Shown here: piece after piece, positions 50,904-59,664 of the stretch | Numbering within the stretch: position 1 is the first letter of the stretch | How the letters are laid out: every line of letters begins with the position of its first letter | NCBI RefSeq assembly: GCF_016641735.1 | Contig: NZ_JAEDAO010000001.1 | Location: forward strand, 2,852,001-2,916,000 | Direction: 5' to 3' | Source of the DNA: Ramlibacter algicola | Lineage (GTDB): Bacteria; Pseudomonadota; Gammaproteobacteria; Burkholderiales; Burkholderiaceae_C | Length of the DNA: 64,000 nucleotides | The notes under the pieces: model-generated | What the model was told of the DNA's origin: nothing | The model's database searches: none | The model's input: only the letters and a program-made list of their open reading frames with translations | Position numbers and translations under genes: made by a program

Positions 50904-52339
50904 TCGCGCGCCTTCAGCCAGGCCTGCATGTCGGCGATCTCGTGCTCCTGGGCCGCGATGATCTGCTGCGCGAGCTGGCGCATGCCCGGGTCCTTGCCGT
51001 ACTTCAGCTGGATCTTCGCCATGTCCACCGCGGCCCGGTGGTGCGGAATCATCCCGCGCACGAAGGCCTGGTCGGCATCCGGATGCCGCACGCCGGCTTC
51101 CATGTCGCCGTGCATGCGCGACATGCTGGCCAGGTAGGCCTCCTGTGCCGTGCTGCTCGAAGCGGCCGCCGGCGCGCCGTGGCCGGCGTGCCCCGCGGGC
51201 TCCTGCTTCGGTTCAGCCGCCGGCAGCGCCGCATGCGGCCGCTCGGGGTCATGCGTGTGGGTCGAGCGCGCCGCGGCGGAGGCGACGGCGGCATTGGCGT
51301 CGTCCTCGTACAGCGCGTGGTGCAGGCCCCAGTAGCCCATGGTGAAGGCGGCCATCGTCGCGACCAGCGTCACCGGGATGGCGCTGAGCGTCCGCCGGAT
51401 CGCGAAGCGCACCTGCGGCGTCGGGTCGGCGAAGATGACCACGATCACCGCCATGATCAGCGCGTGGCCCACCATGTCCAGCCGGCCGAACGGGTACACG
51501 GCCATGTTGAAGATGATGAACAGCGTCAGCGCCGACAGGCGCCGGATCAGCGCCGTCCACAGCAGGCCGAAGCCCATCGTGAACTCGGCGACACCCGCCA
51601 TCGGGATGAACGCGTCGCGCGGCATGCCGAACGTGAGGAAAGGCTTCTCCTCCACCAGCGGGTAGAACCAGTCGGGATAGGCGAACTTCTCCAGGCTGGA
51701 CCACATCAGCGCGATGGCCACGCCCCACCGCAGGACGACGAAGCGGTACCGGTTCCACTCGGGGTTGTCCGACGCGGCCAGCACCAGGTAGGCCGCGACG
51801 CCGACGCCGAGCGCCAGGTAGTCCAGCAGGTGGAACAGCTGGTACTGCGACAGCGCCAGCAGCCACAGCCCGATGATTCCGGCGGCAGCCAGCGGCATCG
51901 TGCGGCGCGAGAACACCAGGCCGGCGATCACCAGCTGCATCCACGAGACCCACTCGCTCGAGGTCTTCAGGTCCGGCGTGAGGTACACGCCCCCGACCGC
52001 GAAGATCGCGACGAAGAAGGCCGCGATGATGAAGCGCATGAAGTCGTCGTTGCGCGACCACAGCGGACCGGTCACCACGTCGAAGCCGTGCAGGATGCCT
52101 TCGCCCAGCTTCGTGCGCTCGATGGCGCGCGTGGCGAGGAAGAACACCAGCACCAGCCCGATGCCGGTCCAGAACCAGGGGTCGTGCAGCGTTTCGCTGA
52201 TGCGCTGCGGCGGCGCCTCGACGATGTAGGGCGCGAACCATTTGACGTGGGCCTGGGCCAGCAGCGGCAGCGCGCCGAGCGCGAGGCCGGGCAGCGCGCG
52301 CGTCGCCAGGCGGCGGATGCGGGAGCTCGTGGAATCCAT
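50900..52339 (-). CDS. polytopic membrane protein with C-terminal DUF305 domain
   Basis: Encodes 479 residues. About eight membrane helices fill 15-330, including a DoxX-like stretch (SLEKFAYPDWFYPLVEEKP). A His-rich spacer (STHTHDPERPH, GHAGHGA) leads to a C-terminal DUF305 domain at about 390-479: MHGDMEAGVRHPDADQAFV, then GMIPHHRAAVDMAKIQL and QEHEIADMQAWL. DUF305 proteins are small, Met/His-rich and copper-linked; fusion to a membrane carrier-like part is uncommon. Its stop overlaps the convergent SBP56-partner stop in a CTAG. Confidence 0.75.
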   Translation of the reverse strand: MDSTSSRIRRLATRALPGLALGALPLLAQAHVKWFAPYIVEAPPQRISETLHDPWFWTGIGLVLVFFLATRAIERTKLGEGILHGFDVVTGPLWSRNDDFMRFIIAAFFVAIFAVGGVYLTPDLKTSSEWVSWMQLVIAGLVFSRRTMPLAAAGIIGLWLLALSQYQLFHLLDYLALGVGVAAYLVLAASDNPEWNRYRFVVLRWGVAIALMWSSLEKFAYPDWFYPLVEEKPFLTFGMPRDAFIPMAGVAEFTMGFGLLWTALIRRLSALTLFIIFNMAVYPFGRLDMVGHALIMAVIVVIFADPTPQVRFAIRRTLSAIPVTLVATMAAFTMGYWGLHHALYEDDANAAVASAAARSTHTHDPERPHAALPAAEPKQEPAGHAGHGAPAAASSSTAQEAYLASMSRMHGDMEAGVRHPDADQAFVRGMIPHHRAAVDMAKIQLKYGKDPGMRQLAQQIIAAQEHEIADMQAWLKARD

Positions 52340-52383
52340 GCCGGAAGGTTGCCACGACGCGGCCCTCCCGTGGTTGACAGTGG

Positions 52384-53526
52384 TCAACCGGGGGCGAGTC
52401 GCCACAGAGAAGTGACTTCGCGGCTGCGGGCCTGGGCCAGTGGATCGGTGGGATCGCCGGCCTTCGGATGGCGCGGCCGCACGTCGAGGCGTTCGCGCAC
52501 GACGAGGCCGCCCGCCGCGATCCAGCCAAGCAGATCCTCGCGCGTGCGCAGGCCCAGGTGTTCCGCCAGGTCCGACAGCACCAGCCAGCCCTCGCCGCCC
52601 GGCGCGAGATGCAAGCGCAATCCCGCCAGGAAGCTGCGCAACATGCGACTTGCCGGGTCGAAGATCGCCTGGTCCAGCAGGCTGCTGGGCTTGCCGGGCA
52701 GCCAGGGCGGGTTGCAGACGATCAGCGGCGCGGTGCCTTGCGGGAACAGGTCGGCTTCGACGATCTCGACGCGGTCTTGCAAGTGCAAGCGGCCGATGTT
52801 GTCGCGCGCGCAAGCGAGCGCGCGTGGGCTGAGGTCGGTCGCGACGACGCGTTCGATGCCACGCTTCGCGAGCAAGGCGGCGATCACGCCGGTGCCGGTG
52901 CCGATGTCCCAGGACAGGGATTTGTCCGCGGGCAGCGGCGCCTTCGCGACCAGGTCGAGGTATTCGCCGCGCACCGGCGAGAACACGCCGTAGTGCGGGT
53001 GGATGCGGGCGCCGAGCACCGGCACCTCGACGCCGTTCTTGCGCCACTCGTGCGCGCCGACCAGGCCGATCAGTTCACGCAACGCGACGACGCACGGCTG
53101 CCCGTCCGGCGGTCCCCATGCTTCGGTGCACGCGACCCGCAGGTCGGGCGCGCGCCGCAGGTCGATCACGTGATCGCCCTGCACTTCGACCACCAGCAAG
53201 CCGAGCACGCGCGCGCGACGGCCCTGCTCCTGGCGGTAGCGGTAGAACAGGTCGGCGGGCGATGCCGCCGCATCGGGCCGCTTGCGCGACGAGCGATCGA
53301 GCCGCCGTCCCAGCGCTTGCAGGAGTTGCCGCGCGTTCTGGAAATCGCCGCGCCACAGCAGCGCCGTGCCTTCGCAAGCCGCGCGGTACGCGGTGTCCGC
53401 GGTGAGCTGGTCGTCGGCGAGTTGCACCTGCTTCGGCGCCGGCCAGCCCGATTCGGACCGCCAGCGCGCCTGCCGCGCCTCGCCGCGCTCCTGCCATTGC
53501 ACGACGGTCGCGTCCGGTGAAGTCAT
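52384..53526 (-). CDS. class I SAM-dependent methyltransferase (HemK/PrmC-like fold)
   Basis: 380 residues. An N-terminal helical region (1-190) precedes the methyltransferase domain: motif I SWDIGTGTGVIAALLA near 208, post-I VVATDLSPRALACA, and VCNPPWLPGKPS near 270, the NPPY-like motif IV of N-methyltransferases acting on glutamine or adenine. The C-terminus (LRTREDLLGWIAAGGLVV) completes the domain. The NPPW motif suggests a protein or nucleic-acid target, but none is identified. Monocistronic. Confidence 0.82.
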   Translation of the reverse strand: MTSPDATVVQWQERGEARQARWRSESGWPAPKQVQLADDQLTADTAYRAACEGTALLWRGDFQNARQLLQALGRRLDRSSRKRPDAAASPADLFYRYRQEQGRRARVLGLLVVEVQGDHVIDLRRAPDLRVACTEAWGPPDGQPCVVALRELIGLVGAHEWRKNGVEVPVLGARIHPHYGVFSPVRGEYLDLVAKAPLPADKSLSWDIGTGTGVIAALLAKRGIERVVATDLSPRALACARDNIGRLHLQDRVEIVEADLFPQGTAPLIVCNPPWLPGKPSSLLDQAIFDPASRMLRSFLAGLRLHLAPGGEGWLVLSDLAEHLGLRTREDLLGWIAAGGLVVRERLDVRPRHPKAGDPTDPLAQARSREVTSLWRLAPG

Positions 53527-53742
53527 CGTGGGGATTGTCGTCCCTGTCATCCTCCAGCCTGTGATTCCGGCGAGTTCGGACCGCGCGGCCCCGCGCCCGC
53601 CAAGCACAGCGCGACTGTTCGCAGAGGACAGCGCGCCAAGCGCTGGCCGCGCAACGGAGACGACGGAGAATGAGGACCCGGCAGGCGCCGCCTGACGTGA
53701 TCGCCGGCTCGCCCGAGCACTCCGCTGCAAGCACGAGCATGG

Positions 53743-53762
53743 ATTCCGGCTTCCGCCGGAAT
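53743..53762. repeat. REP-like hairpin
   Basis: ATTCCGGC-TTCC-GCCGGAAT, 30 bases upstream of the flavoprotein gene. It matches the copies at 20162 and 46498 except for one loop base. The rest of the 265-base gap shows nothing recognisable. Confidence 0.8.
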
Positions 53763-53791
53763 GGCAACGGTGGTGCAACGACAATCCCCGC

Positions 53792-55066
53792 GTGACTTCT
53801 TCTCCCAAGCGCGCCGCCGTGGTCGGCGGCGGCCCCGCCGGGCTGATGGCGGCCGAGGTGCTGGCGCAGCGCGGCGTCGCGGTCGACCTGTTCGACGCGA
53901 TGCCCTCCGTGGGCCGCAAGTTCCTGCTGGCCGGCCGCGGCGGCCTCAACCTCACCCATTCGGAGCCACCCGAGCCTTTCCTCGCGCGTTACAGCGATCG
54001 CAGCGACACGCTGCGGGACGCGATCACTGCTTTCGGCAGCGCCGAAGTGCGGCAATGGGCCGCCGACCTGGGGATCGAGACCTTCGTCGGCACCTCGGGC
54101 CGCGTGTTCCCCACCGACCTGAAAGCCGCGCCGCTGCTGCGCGCCTGGCTGCACCGCCTGCGCGCGGCCGGCGTCCGCTTCCACACGCGCCATCGCTGGC
54201 AAGGCTGGGACCCGACGACGGGTGAACTCGTCTTCGACGCGCCCACGGGACGCATCACCCACGCCACCCGCGCGACCGTGCTCGCGCTTGGCGGCGCCAA
54301 CTGGCCACGCCTGGGCTCGGACGGCGCCTGGGTGCCGCTGCTCGCCGAACGCGGCGTGGCCATCGCGCCGCTGCAGCCATCCAACTGCGGCTTCGACGTC
54401 GCAGCCACGCGTCCCGGCACGACGGCTTGGAGCGACCACCTGCGCTCGCGCTTCGCCGGCCAGCCGGTCAAGCCGGTGGCCGCGCGCCTCGAGGGCCAAG
54501 CACCCGAAGCCAGCCAGCAGGGCGAATTCGTGCTGACCGACACCGGCATCGAAGGCAGCCTGGTCTATGCGTTCTCGGCGCCGCTGCGGGATGCGATCGC
54601 GCGCGACGGCCGCGCGACCTGGTGGATCGACCTGCTGCCGCAACACGGCGCGGCGCAGGTGCTGGCCGAGACGCGCCGGCCACGCGGCACGCGCACCCTG
54701 TCGACGCACCTCAAGAGCCGCCTGGGCATCGCGGGGCTCAAGATGGCCTTGCTGCACGAGCTGCTCACGCCGGAACAACTGCACGACCCGGAGCAGCTCG
54801 CGCCTTTGCTCAAGGCGCTGCCGTTGACGCTGGTGCGTCCCCGGCCCGTCGACGAGGCGATCAGCACCGCCGGCGGCGTGCCCTTCGACGCGCTCGATGG
54901 CAACGGCATGCTGCGCGCCCTGCCCGGCGTGTTCTGCGCCGGCGAGATGCTCGATTGGGAAGCGCCCACCGGCGGCTACCTGCTCACCGCCTGCATGGCG
55001 ACCGGCCGCACGGCCGGCGAGGGCGTGGCGCGGTGGCTCGATGAGCACGTCCGGGCAAGTGCCTAG
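53792..55066 (+). CDS. BaiN/HI0933-family NAD(P)/FAD-dependent oxidoreductase (TIGR03862-like)
   Basis: A protein of 424 residues from a GTG. The FAD-binding motif is AAVVGGGPAGLMAAEVLAQ at 8-26. RKFLLAGRGGLNLTHSE near 45 is diagnostic for this flavoprotein family, and the C-terminal segment GVFCAGEMLDWEAPTGGYLL is its second FAD contact. Relatives include bile-acid reductase BaiN, but most members have unknown substrates. Next gene begins ten bases later on the same strand. Confidence 0.87.
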   Translation: MTSSPKRAAVVGGGPAGLMAAEVLAQRGVAVDLFDAMPSVGRKFLLAGRGGLNLTHSEPPEPFLARYSDRSDTLRDAITAFGSAEVRQWAADLGIETFVGTSGRVFPTDLKAAPLLRAWLHRLRAAGVRFHTRHRWQGWDPTTGELVFDAPTGRITHATRATVLALGGANWPRLGSDGAWVPLLAERGVAIAPLQPSNCGFDVAATRPGTTAWSDHLRSRFAGQPVKPVAARLEGQAPEASQQGEFVLTDTGIEGSLVYAFSAPLRDAIARDGRATWWIDLLPQHGAAQVLAETRRPRGTRTLSTHLKSRLGIAGLKMALLHELLTPEQLHDPEQLAPLLKALPLTLVRPRPVDEAISTAGGVPFDALDGNGMLRALPGVFCAGEMLDWEAPTGGYLLTACMATGRTAGEGVARWLDEHVRASA

Positions 55067-55076
55067 AATCCGGGCG

Positions 55077-55376
55077 ATGGCCTTCACCCTGTCCCACGCC
55101 GTGCTCGACGACCTCCTGCGCCAGCACGGCGTCAAGCCCAACGACCTGACCGGCATCGACAAGCTGTTCGGCGGCGCCGACGGCTACTACTGGTACCACA
55201 CGCTGCGGCACCTGTGCCCCAAGGGCGAAGTCATCACCTGGGGCAGCACGGAAGAGATGCGCGCCGCGATCCAGGGCCACGAGGACGAGACCGCGGCCGA
55301 GGACGAGGTCAAGCCGCAGCAGCTGAAGGACGCGCACTTGGCGGCCATCGCCGGGCTGCTGGGCTCGCAGCCCTGA
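55077..55376 (+). CDS. small conserved cytoplasmic protein of unknown function
   Basis: Encodes 99 residues without signal peptide or membrane segment. Notable stretches are LSHAVLDDLLRQHGVKPNDL, GGADGYYWYHTLRHLCPKGE and an acidic middle (HEDETAAEDEVKPQQL). No domain is recognised. It starts ten bases after the flavoprotein gene, so cotranscription is likely. The compact, charged sequence looks like a genuine protein rather than a chance frame. Confidence 0.55.
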   Translation: MAFTLSHAVLDDLLRQHGVKPNDLTGIDKLFGGADGYYWYHTLRHLCPKGEVITWGSTEEMRAAIQGHEDETAAEDEVKPQQLKDAHLAAIAGLLGSQP

Positions 55377-55382
55377 GGGCCC

Positions 55383-56480
55383 CTACAGCGGCTCGCCGGC
55401 AGCGGAGAACCTGCTGACGGGCACCCGCGCTTCGCCCGCATTCGCCGCCGACCAGGGGATCACGAATCCACCATCGGGAAGGGCCTGCACCTGGCCCGGC
55501 GTGCGGCCCGGCAGGAGGGGGATGGTGGTGGCGCCTGCGGGCGAGTCCGTCAAGCGGAGGGTCGTGACCAGCGTATGCAGCTGGCGCACCGTGGTCGACC
55601 CTAGCGTCCATTCGAGCGCGAGATTCCCGCTGCTCAGTGCGGCCAACCCCACCATGACCCGGTCGCCCGACTGGCCGACCGTCATGCGGCTGCTTGCCGC
55701 GACACCGCCGGCGGCACCGTAAACGCGCATGCGCACCTGGGGAGCGCCGACACACGCATAGGGCCACGCCACGGCAAAGCCGCCGGCAGCCAACGCGGAC
55801 ACCGCAGGCGGTCCGTCGATGCCGCAAGCGTCTTCGTGCAACGCGGCCTGGAAGGCCGTCTCGGTCCCGTTGCGGGTGTACGCGCGCAGGAATCCCGCTG
55901 GGCCATTCACGCGGCTGAAGTTCCCGAACGTGGCGACGACGAAGCTGCCATCGGACAGCGCCGTCACCGTAGCCGTCCGCCCAGTCTCGCCCAAGTCCAT
56001 CGCGGCTCCCTGCGCGACGCCCGAAGCGTCGAACAGCTGTCCCCGCACCGGCACGGTCAGGCTGAACGCTGGCGGGGGCGGCGCCAGCCAGCTCACCACG
56101 AACGTGCCATCCGGGAACGCGGCGACGTCCGGCGCGCTGCCGGCAGCGACTGCGGTCTCTGCACCGAGCACGGTGCCGCTCGCGTCTACACGCCGGACGA
56201 ACACGGTGCCGTCCCCACCCTGCCCGGGGCCCCTGCTGTCGCGCACGGCCACGTAGCTGCCATCGGCAAGGCGCGCGAGCTGGCTGCGCGCGAGTTCCCC
56301 GGCACGCGAGGTCGTGAGCCACAGGCCACCGGTCTGCTGGGACGTCGCGGCAGTCGCCGGGGACGTCGGCTGCACGGGTGCATTCGGCGCGACCTGCGTG
56401 AAGGCGGGTGCCGGCACGCAGGCGCACGCCAGGCAGGCGAGCGCCGTGCGCAGGCGTTGGTGGAAGGACCTTGCTGGCAT
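55383..56480 (-). CDS. exported protein with beta-propeller-like repeats
   Basis: A protein of 365 residues with a signal peptide of about 28 residues (ending PAPAFTQ). From about 60, a recurring unit of 45-55 residues contains patterns such as ALSDGSFVVATF, AFPDGTFVVSWL, ALAAGGFAVAWP and ALPDGGFVIPWS, i.e. L-x-D/G-G-x-F/Y-V-V-x-W strands that suggest a beta-propeller. No catalytic motif is seen. It is divergent from the GH12-like glucanase gene. Confidence 0.65.
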   Translation of the reverse strand: MPARSFHQRLRTALACLACACVPAPAFTQVAPNAPVQPTSPATAATSQQTGGLWLTTSRAGELARSQLARLADGSYVAVRDSRGPGQGGDGTVFVRRVDASGTVLGAETAVAAGSAPDVAAFPDGTFVVSWLAPPPPAFSLTVPVRGQLFDASGVAQGAAMDLGETGRTATVTALSDGSFVVATFGNFSRVNGPAGFLRAYTRNGTETAFQAALHEDACGIDGPPAVSALAAGGFAVAWPYACVGAPQVRMRVYGAAGGVAASSRMTVGQSGDRVMVGLAALSSGNLALEWTLGSTTVRQLHTLVTTLRLTDSPAGATTIPLLPGRTPGQVQALPDGGFVIPWSAANAGEARVPVSRFSAAGEPL

Positions 56481-56711
56481 GACGGCCGTCGTGGATGTGG
56501 TTTCGGGCCGGCGAGAGTGCGCCAGCGGTTGCGGGCTGGCAAGGGACGAACGTCCCGTTGTTGCCGCTTGCAGCACTCCACACACGGTTCCGGTGGGTCG
56601 ATGCAGTTCGTCGAGCGGCAAGCACAGGTTTTACGCACGGCTGGCTTGGCGTTGGCGCGACGCGGGCAGGAGACTGCCGTCCCAGCACACCGCCTCCGCC
56701 CCGCAAGCACC

Positions 56712-57995
56712 ATGACGCGCACCACACCACGGGCCGCCCGCCCCCGTTCACCAGCGGACGGCAAGCGGTGCGACGGACTGCTCGCGACACTGCTGGCAGG
56801 CGTCGCAGCGTCGGCGGGCGCGCAGACCAGTCCGCCGCCGATCACCGCCGCGCCGTCGCCCACGGTGGTCCTGCAGACGGGCCCCGCCACGCAGGCGGAC
56901 TGGGTCGACGACAACCGGTGGGGGCAAGGCCGCCTGCGCGAAGGCCAGTTCAGCCAGGAGATCGGCGTCTGGAACGCCTGGGGGCCCAACGGCGAAGTCG
57001 CGTACCGGATGCGCTGGAACTGGCCGCAAGGCACGACCGAGGTCAAGGGCTATCCGGCGGCCATCCACGGAGCGAAGCCCGGGCACTACTCCTCGACGTC
57101 GAAGTTCGCGGGCTCGTACGACATCAAGCTGCCTGATGGCACGGTGCGCACGCAGGCGCCCACCAGCGGGACCCCGGGCACGGGGCTGCCTCGGCAGTTG
57201 CCGCTCTCGGGCGTGACGGCGAAAGCCAACTGGCGCCACGCGGTGGCGCCCACGGGGCAAGGCCAGCTGACGTACGACCTGTGGCTGCAGTCCAGCCCGA
57301 AGCAGGACGTGGGCTTCGCCGCCTCGTCGATCACGCATGAAATCATGGTGCCGCTGGGCAACTGGGGCGGGTACGGCGCGTACCCGAACGGCCGCAACCC
57401 GGCGTGGTACGACCACGACGCGACCATCGGCGGCCGCCTGTGGCACGTCTACATCACGAAGGGCGCGGACGGGTGCTGGCGCTATGACTTCGGCAGCCTC
57501 AACGGCGCCTACGGCAGGACGGGCTGGAAGATGATCGCGTTCGTGCCCGATGGCCCGGTCACGGGCGACATCGACTTCGCGGCCCTGGTGAACTACATGA
57601 TCGGGCGCCAGGATCCGTGCGGGCAGCCCTGGGCGGTGGGCAACGAGTACCTCGTCTCGACCGAACTGGGCGTCGAGCCGGTGGTGGGCACGGGCGACGT
57701 CTCGGTGTTCGATTACCTGGCCATGGCCGGTGCACCTGCACCCACCCCGGCCCCGACTCCCGCACCCACGCCAGCTCCGACACCAGCTCCGACACCAGCT
57801 CCCACGCCAGCTCCGACTCCGGCGCCGACACCCGCGCCCTCGTCGTGCGGCGTGATCGCGCCCTACAAGCAGGGCACCAGGTACACGACCGGCAGCATCG
57901 TGTCGTACAACGGCCTCAACTACATCGCGACGGCCACGAACTTCCGGAACATCGTGCCGACCAACACGGCCTACTGGTCGCGCTACGTCTGCTGA
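56712..57995 (+). CDS. secreted GH12-like endoglucanase with Pro-Thr linker and CBM5/12-like module
   Basis: A protein of 427 residues. The signal peptide ends near SAGAQTS. The catalytic part (60-338) shows GH12 features: a DNRWGQG start, nucleophile E210 in SSITHEIMVPL, and acid/base E322 in ELGVEPVVGTG. A linker at about 341-377 is an (A-P-T-P)n repeat. The last 50 residues (YKQGTRYTTGSIVSYNGLNY, then YWSRYVC) are a CBM5/12-like carbohydrate-binding module. It would cut beta-glucans such as xyloglucan outside the cell. GH12 assignment is by motif. Confidence 0.7.
   Translation: MTRTTPRAARPRSPADGKRCDGLLATLLAGVAASAGAQTSPPPITAAPSPTVVLQTGPATQADWVDDNRWGQGRLREGQFSQEIGVWNAWGPNGEVAYRMRWNWPQGTTEVKGYPAAIHGAKPGHYSSTSKFAGSYDIKLPDGTVRTQAPTSGTPGTGLPRQLPLSGVTAKANWRHAVAPTGQGQLTYDLWLQSSPKQDVGFAASSITHEIMVPLGNWGGYGAYPNGRNPAWYDHDATIGGRLWHVYITKGADGCWRYDFGSLNGAYGRTGWKMIAFVPDGPVTGDIDFAALVNYMIGRQDPCGQPWAVGNEYLVSTELGVEPVVGTGDVSVFDYLAMAGAPAPTPAPTPAPTPAPTPAPTPAPTPAPTPAPTPAPSSCGVIAPYKQGTRYTTGSIVSYNGLNYIATATNFRNIVPTNTAYWSRYVC
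57732..57845 (+). repeat. tandem repeat encoding the (Ala-Pro-Thr-Pro)n linker
   Basis: Roughly nine 12-base units with varied third positions encode the proline/threonine linker of the glucanase. Copies such as ACACCAGCTCCG occur back to back, which could allow length variation by slippage. Confidence 0.8.
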
Positions 57996-59503
57996 CGGGC
58001 GAGTGCTGGACGGCGCTGCGATGCCTGCTTGAACACGCCGCAGGCGACCACCACGTCGCCGCAGCGTTCGAAGTACGCCGTCTTGACCAGCATCCGCTTG
58101 GACACCGGGTGCTTCCACTGGTAGTCGATCCAACCGTGACCGCGGGACTGCGCGCCGGCGACAATCTCGGCGATGAACAGCCGGCCATCGCTGCCGCGGT
58201 AGGTGGTCCAGTCGATGTTCCACAGGCGCGGGTTGGTGCCGTGCGCGGACACGCGGCCGTCGAGCCCGTACACGCTGAGGTAGAGGTCGCGGTCGACGAA
58301 GCGCCCCCTCGCGAGCCGGTTGACCTCCTGCACCAGCGCGTCGCGGCCACGTTCGCGCGCGAATGCGACGCCGGCGCGCACCATGGCGACGGCCTCGTCG
58401 GCGTGCGCGAATTCGCGCTCGCCCAGGTCGAAGCCACCGACCGCATCCGTGAGTTGCTCCGCCTCCTGCTGCAGGACGGCCGCCGACCGCGCCAGCTCCT
58501 GCACCAGCGCGGCGTTCTGCTGCGTCGTGCCGTCGATCTGCAGCACCGCGCGGTTGATCTCCTCGATGCCGGCGCTCTGCTCCGAGCTGGCCGCCGCGAT
58601 GTCGTTCACCAGCGCGGCCGCCCGGGTGACATCGCCCACGATCTCGTCCATCGCGACCCGCGCGTGGCCCGCGCGCTCGCCGCCGGCCTGCACCTGCTGG
58701 CCCGCATCGGCGATCAGGCCGCGGACTTCGCGCGCGGCGTCGGCCACGCGCTTGGCCAGCGAGCGCACCTCGCCGGCGACGACCGCGAAGCCGCGGCCCT
58801 CCTCGCCGGCACGCGCCGCCTCCACCGCCGCGTTGAGCGCCAGGATGTTGGTCTGGAACGCGATGCCGTCGATCACCGCAATGATTTCGGCGACGCGGCG
58901 CGAGCGCTCCTGGATCACGCCCATGCTGTCGACCACCTCGGCCACCACGCGGCTGCCGCGGGCGGCCGAGTCGCGCGCCTGCGTGACGATGGCCCTGGCT
59001 TCGTGGGCGTTGTCGGCGTTCTGGCGCACGGTGGCGGCCAACTGCTCCATGGCCGACGCCGTCTCTTCCAGCGAACCCGCCTGGCCATCGGTGCGCTCGG
59101 CGAGCGCCGTGTTGTCGGTACTCAAGCCGCCCGCGGCGGACGCGATCGATGAGGTGCCGACCCGCACGCGGCCGATCACGCGGAACAGGCCTTCGCGCAG
59201 TTGCTCCAGAGCCCGGGCCAGTTCGGTGAGCTCATGGGCGTCCGGCACCCGCACCGGGACGCCGACGTCGCCCGCCGCCAGCCGCTGCGCGGCAGCGGTC
59301 AATGCGGCAACCGCTCTCTCGCGACGCGGGCGCAGCGACCACGCGATGACCGCACCGCAAGCGGCGCCGGCACCGAAGGCTCCGGCCCAGGAGCCGGCCT
59401 CGGGAACGACGAAGGGAATGGCAGCAAGGCCGGCGACTGCGGCCAGCAGCAACCCGCTTCCCCAGAACTGCCGCGGGGTGGAGGGGACACCAGGGAACTT
59501 CAT
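57983..59503 (-). CDS. methyl-accepting chemotaxis protein with C-terminal Cache domain
   Basis: Encodes 506 residues. Two membrane helices (about 11-32 and 38-55) lie close together with no periplasmic domain between. A HAMP-like region (60-110) and the MCP signalling hairpin (about 115-370, tip AFQTNILALNAAVEAARAGE) follow. A Cache-like domain sits at 385-495 (YLSVYGLDGRVSAHGTNPRLW and GHGWIDYQWKHPV). With the N-terminus as anchor, that sensor is cytoplasmic. It overlaps the convergent glucanase stop by 13 bases. Confidence 0.85.
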   Translation of the reverse strand: MKFPGVPSTPRQFWGSGLLLAAVAGLAAIPFVVPEAGSWAGAFGAGAACGAVIAWSLRPRRERAVAALTAAAQRLAAGDVGVPVRVPDAHELTELARALEQLREGLFRVIGRVRVGTSSIASAAGGLSTDNTALAERTDGQAGSLEETASAMEQLAATVRQNADNAHEARAIVTQARDSAARGSRVVAEVVDSMGVIQERSRRVAEIIAVIDGIAFQTNILALNAAVEAARAGEEGRGFAVVAGEVRSLAKRVADAAREVRGLIADAGQQVQAGGERAGHARVAMDEIVGDVTRAAALVNDIAAASSEQSAGIEEINRAVLQIDGTTQQNAALVQELARSAAVLQQEAEQLTDAVGGFDLGEREFAHADEAVAMVRAGVAFARERGRDALVQEVNRLARGRFVDRDLYLSVYGLDGRVSAHGTNPRLWNIDWTTYRGSDGRLFIAEIVAGAQSRGHGWIDYQWKHPVSKRMLVKTAYFERCGDVVVACGVFKQASQRRPALARQQT

Positions 59504-59664
59504 TTGTCCCCGATCATCGCTGATCCGCTGCGGCCGGATGAGCTCGCCCCCTCTTCCGGAGCGGTCAACCGTCGAATTTCCGACAGCGCGATGCGCCTCG
59601 CACCTAGACGGCCGGGCCTGCGGCGCCGCGACACTGGGCCGCAACGAAGCATTGCGGGTCCCGC

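Noticed and set aside
57732..57845. Minisatellite or CRISPR-like tandem repeat
   Set aside because: The repeat is in frame and encodes a Pro-Thr linker between catalytic and binding modules, a normal feature of secreted glycosidases.
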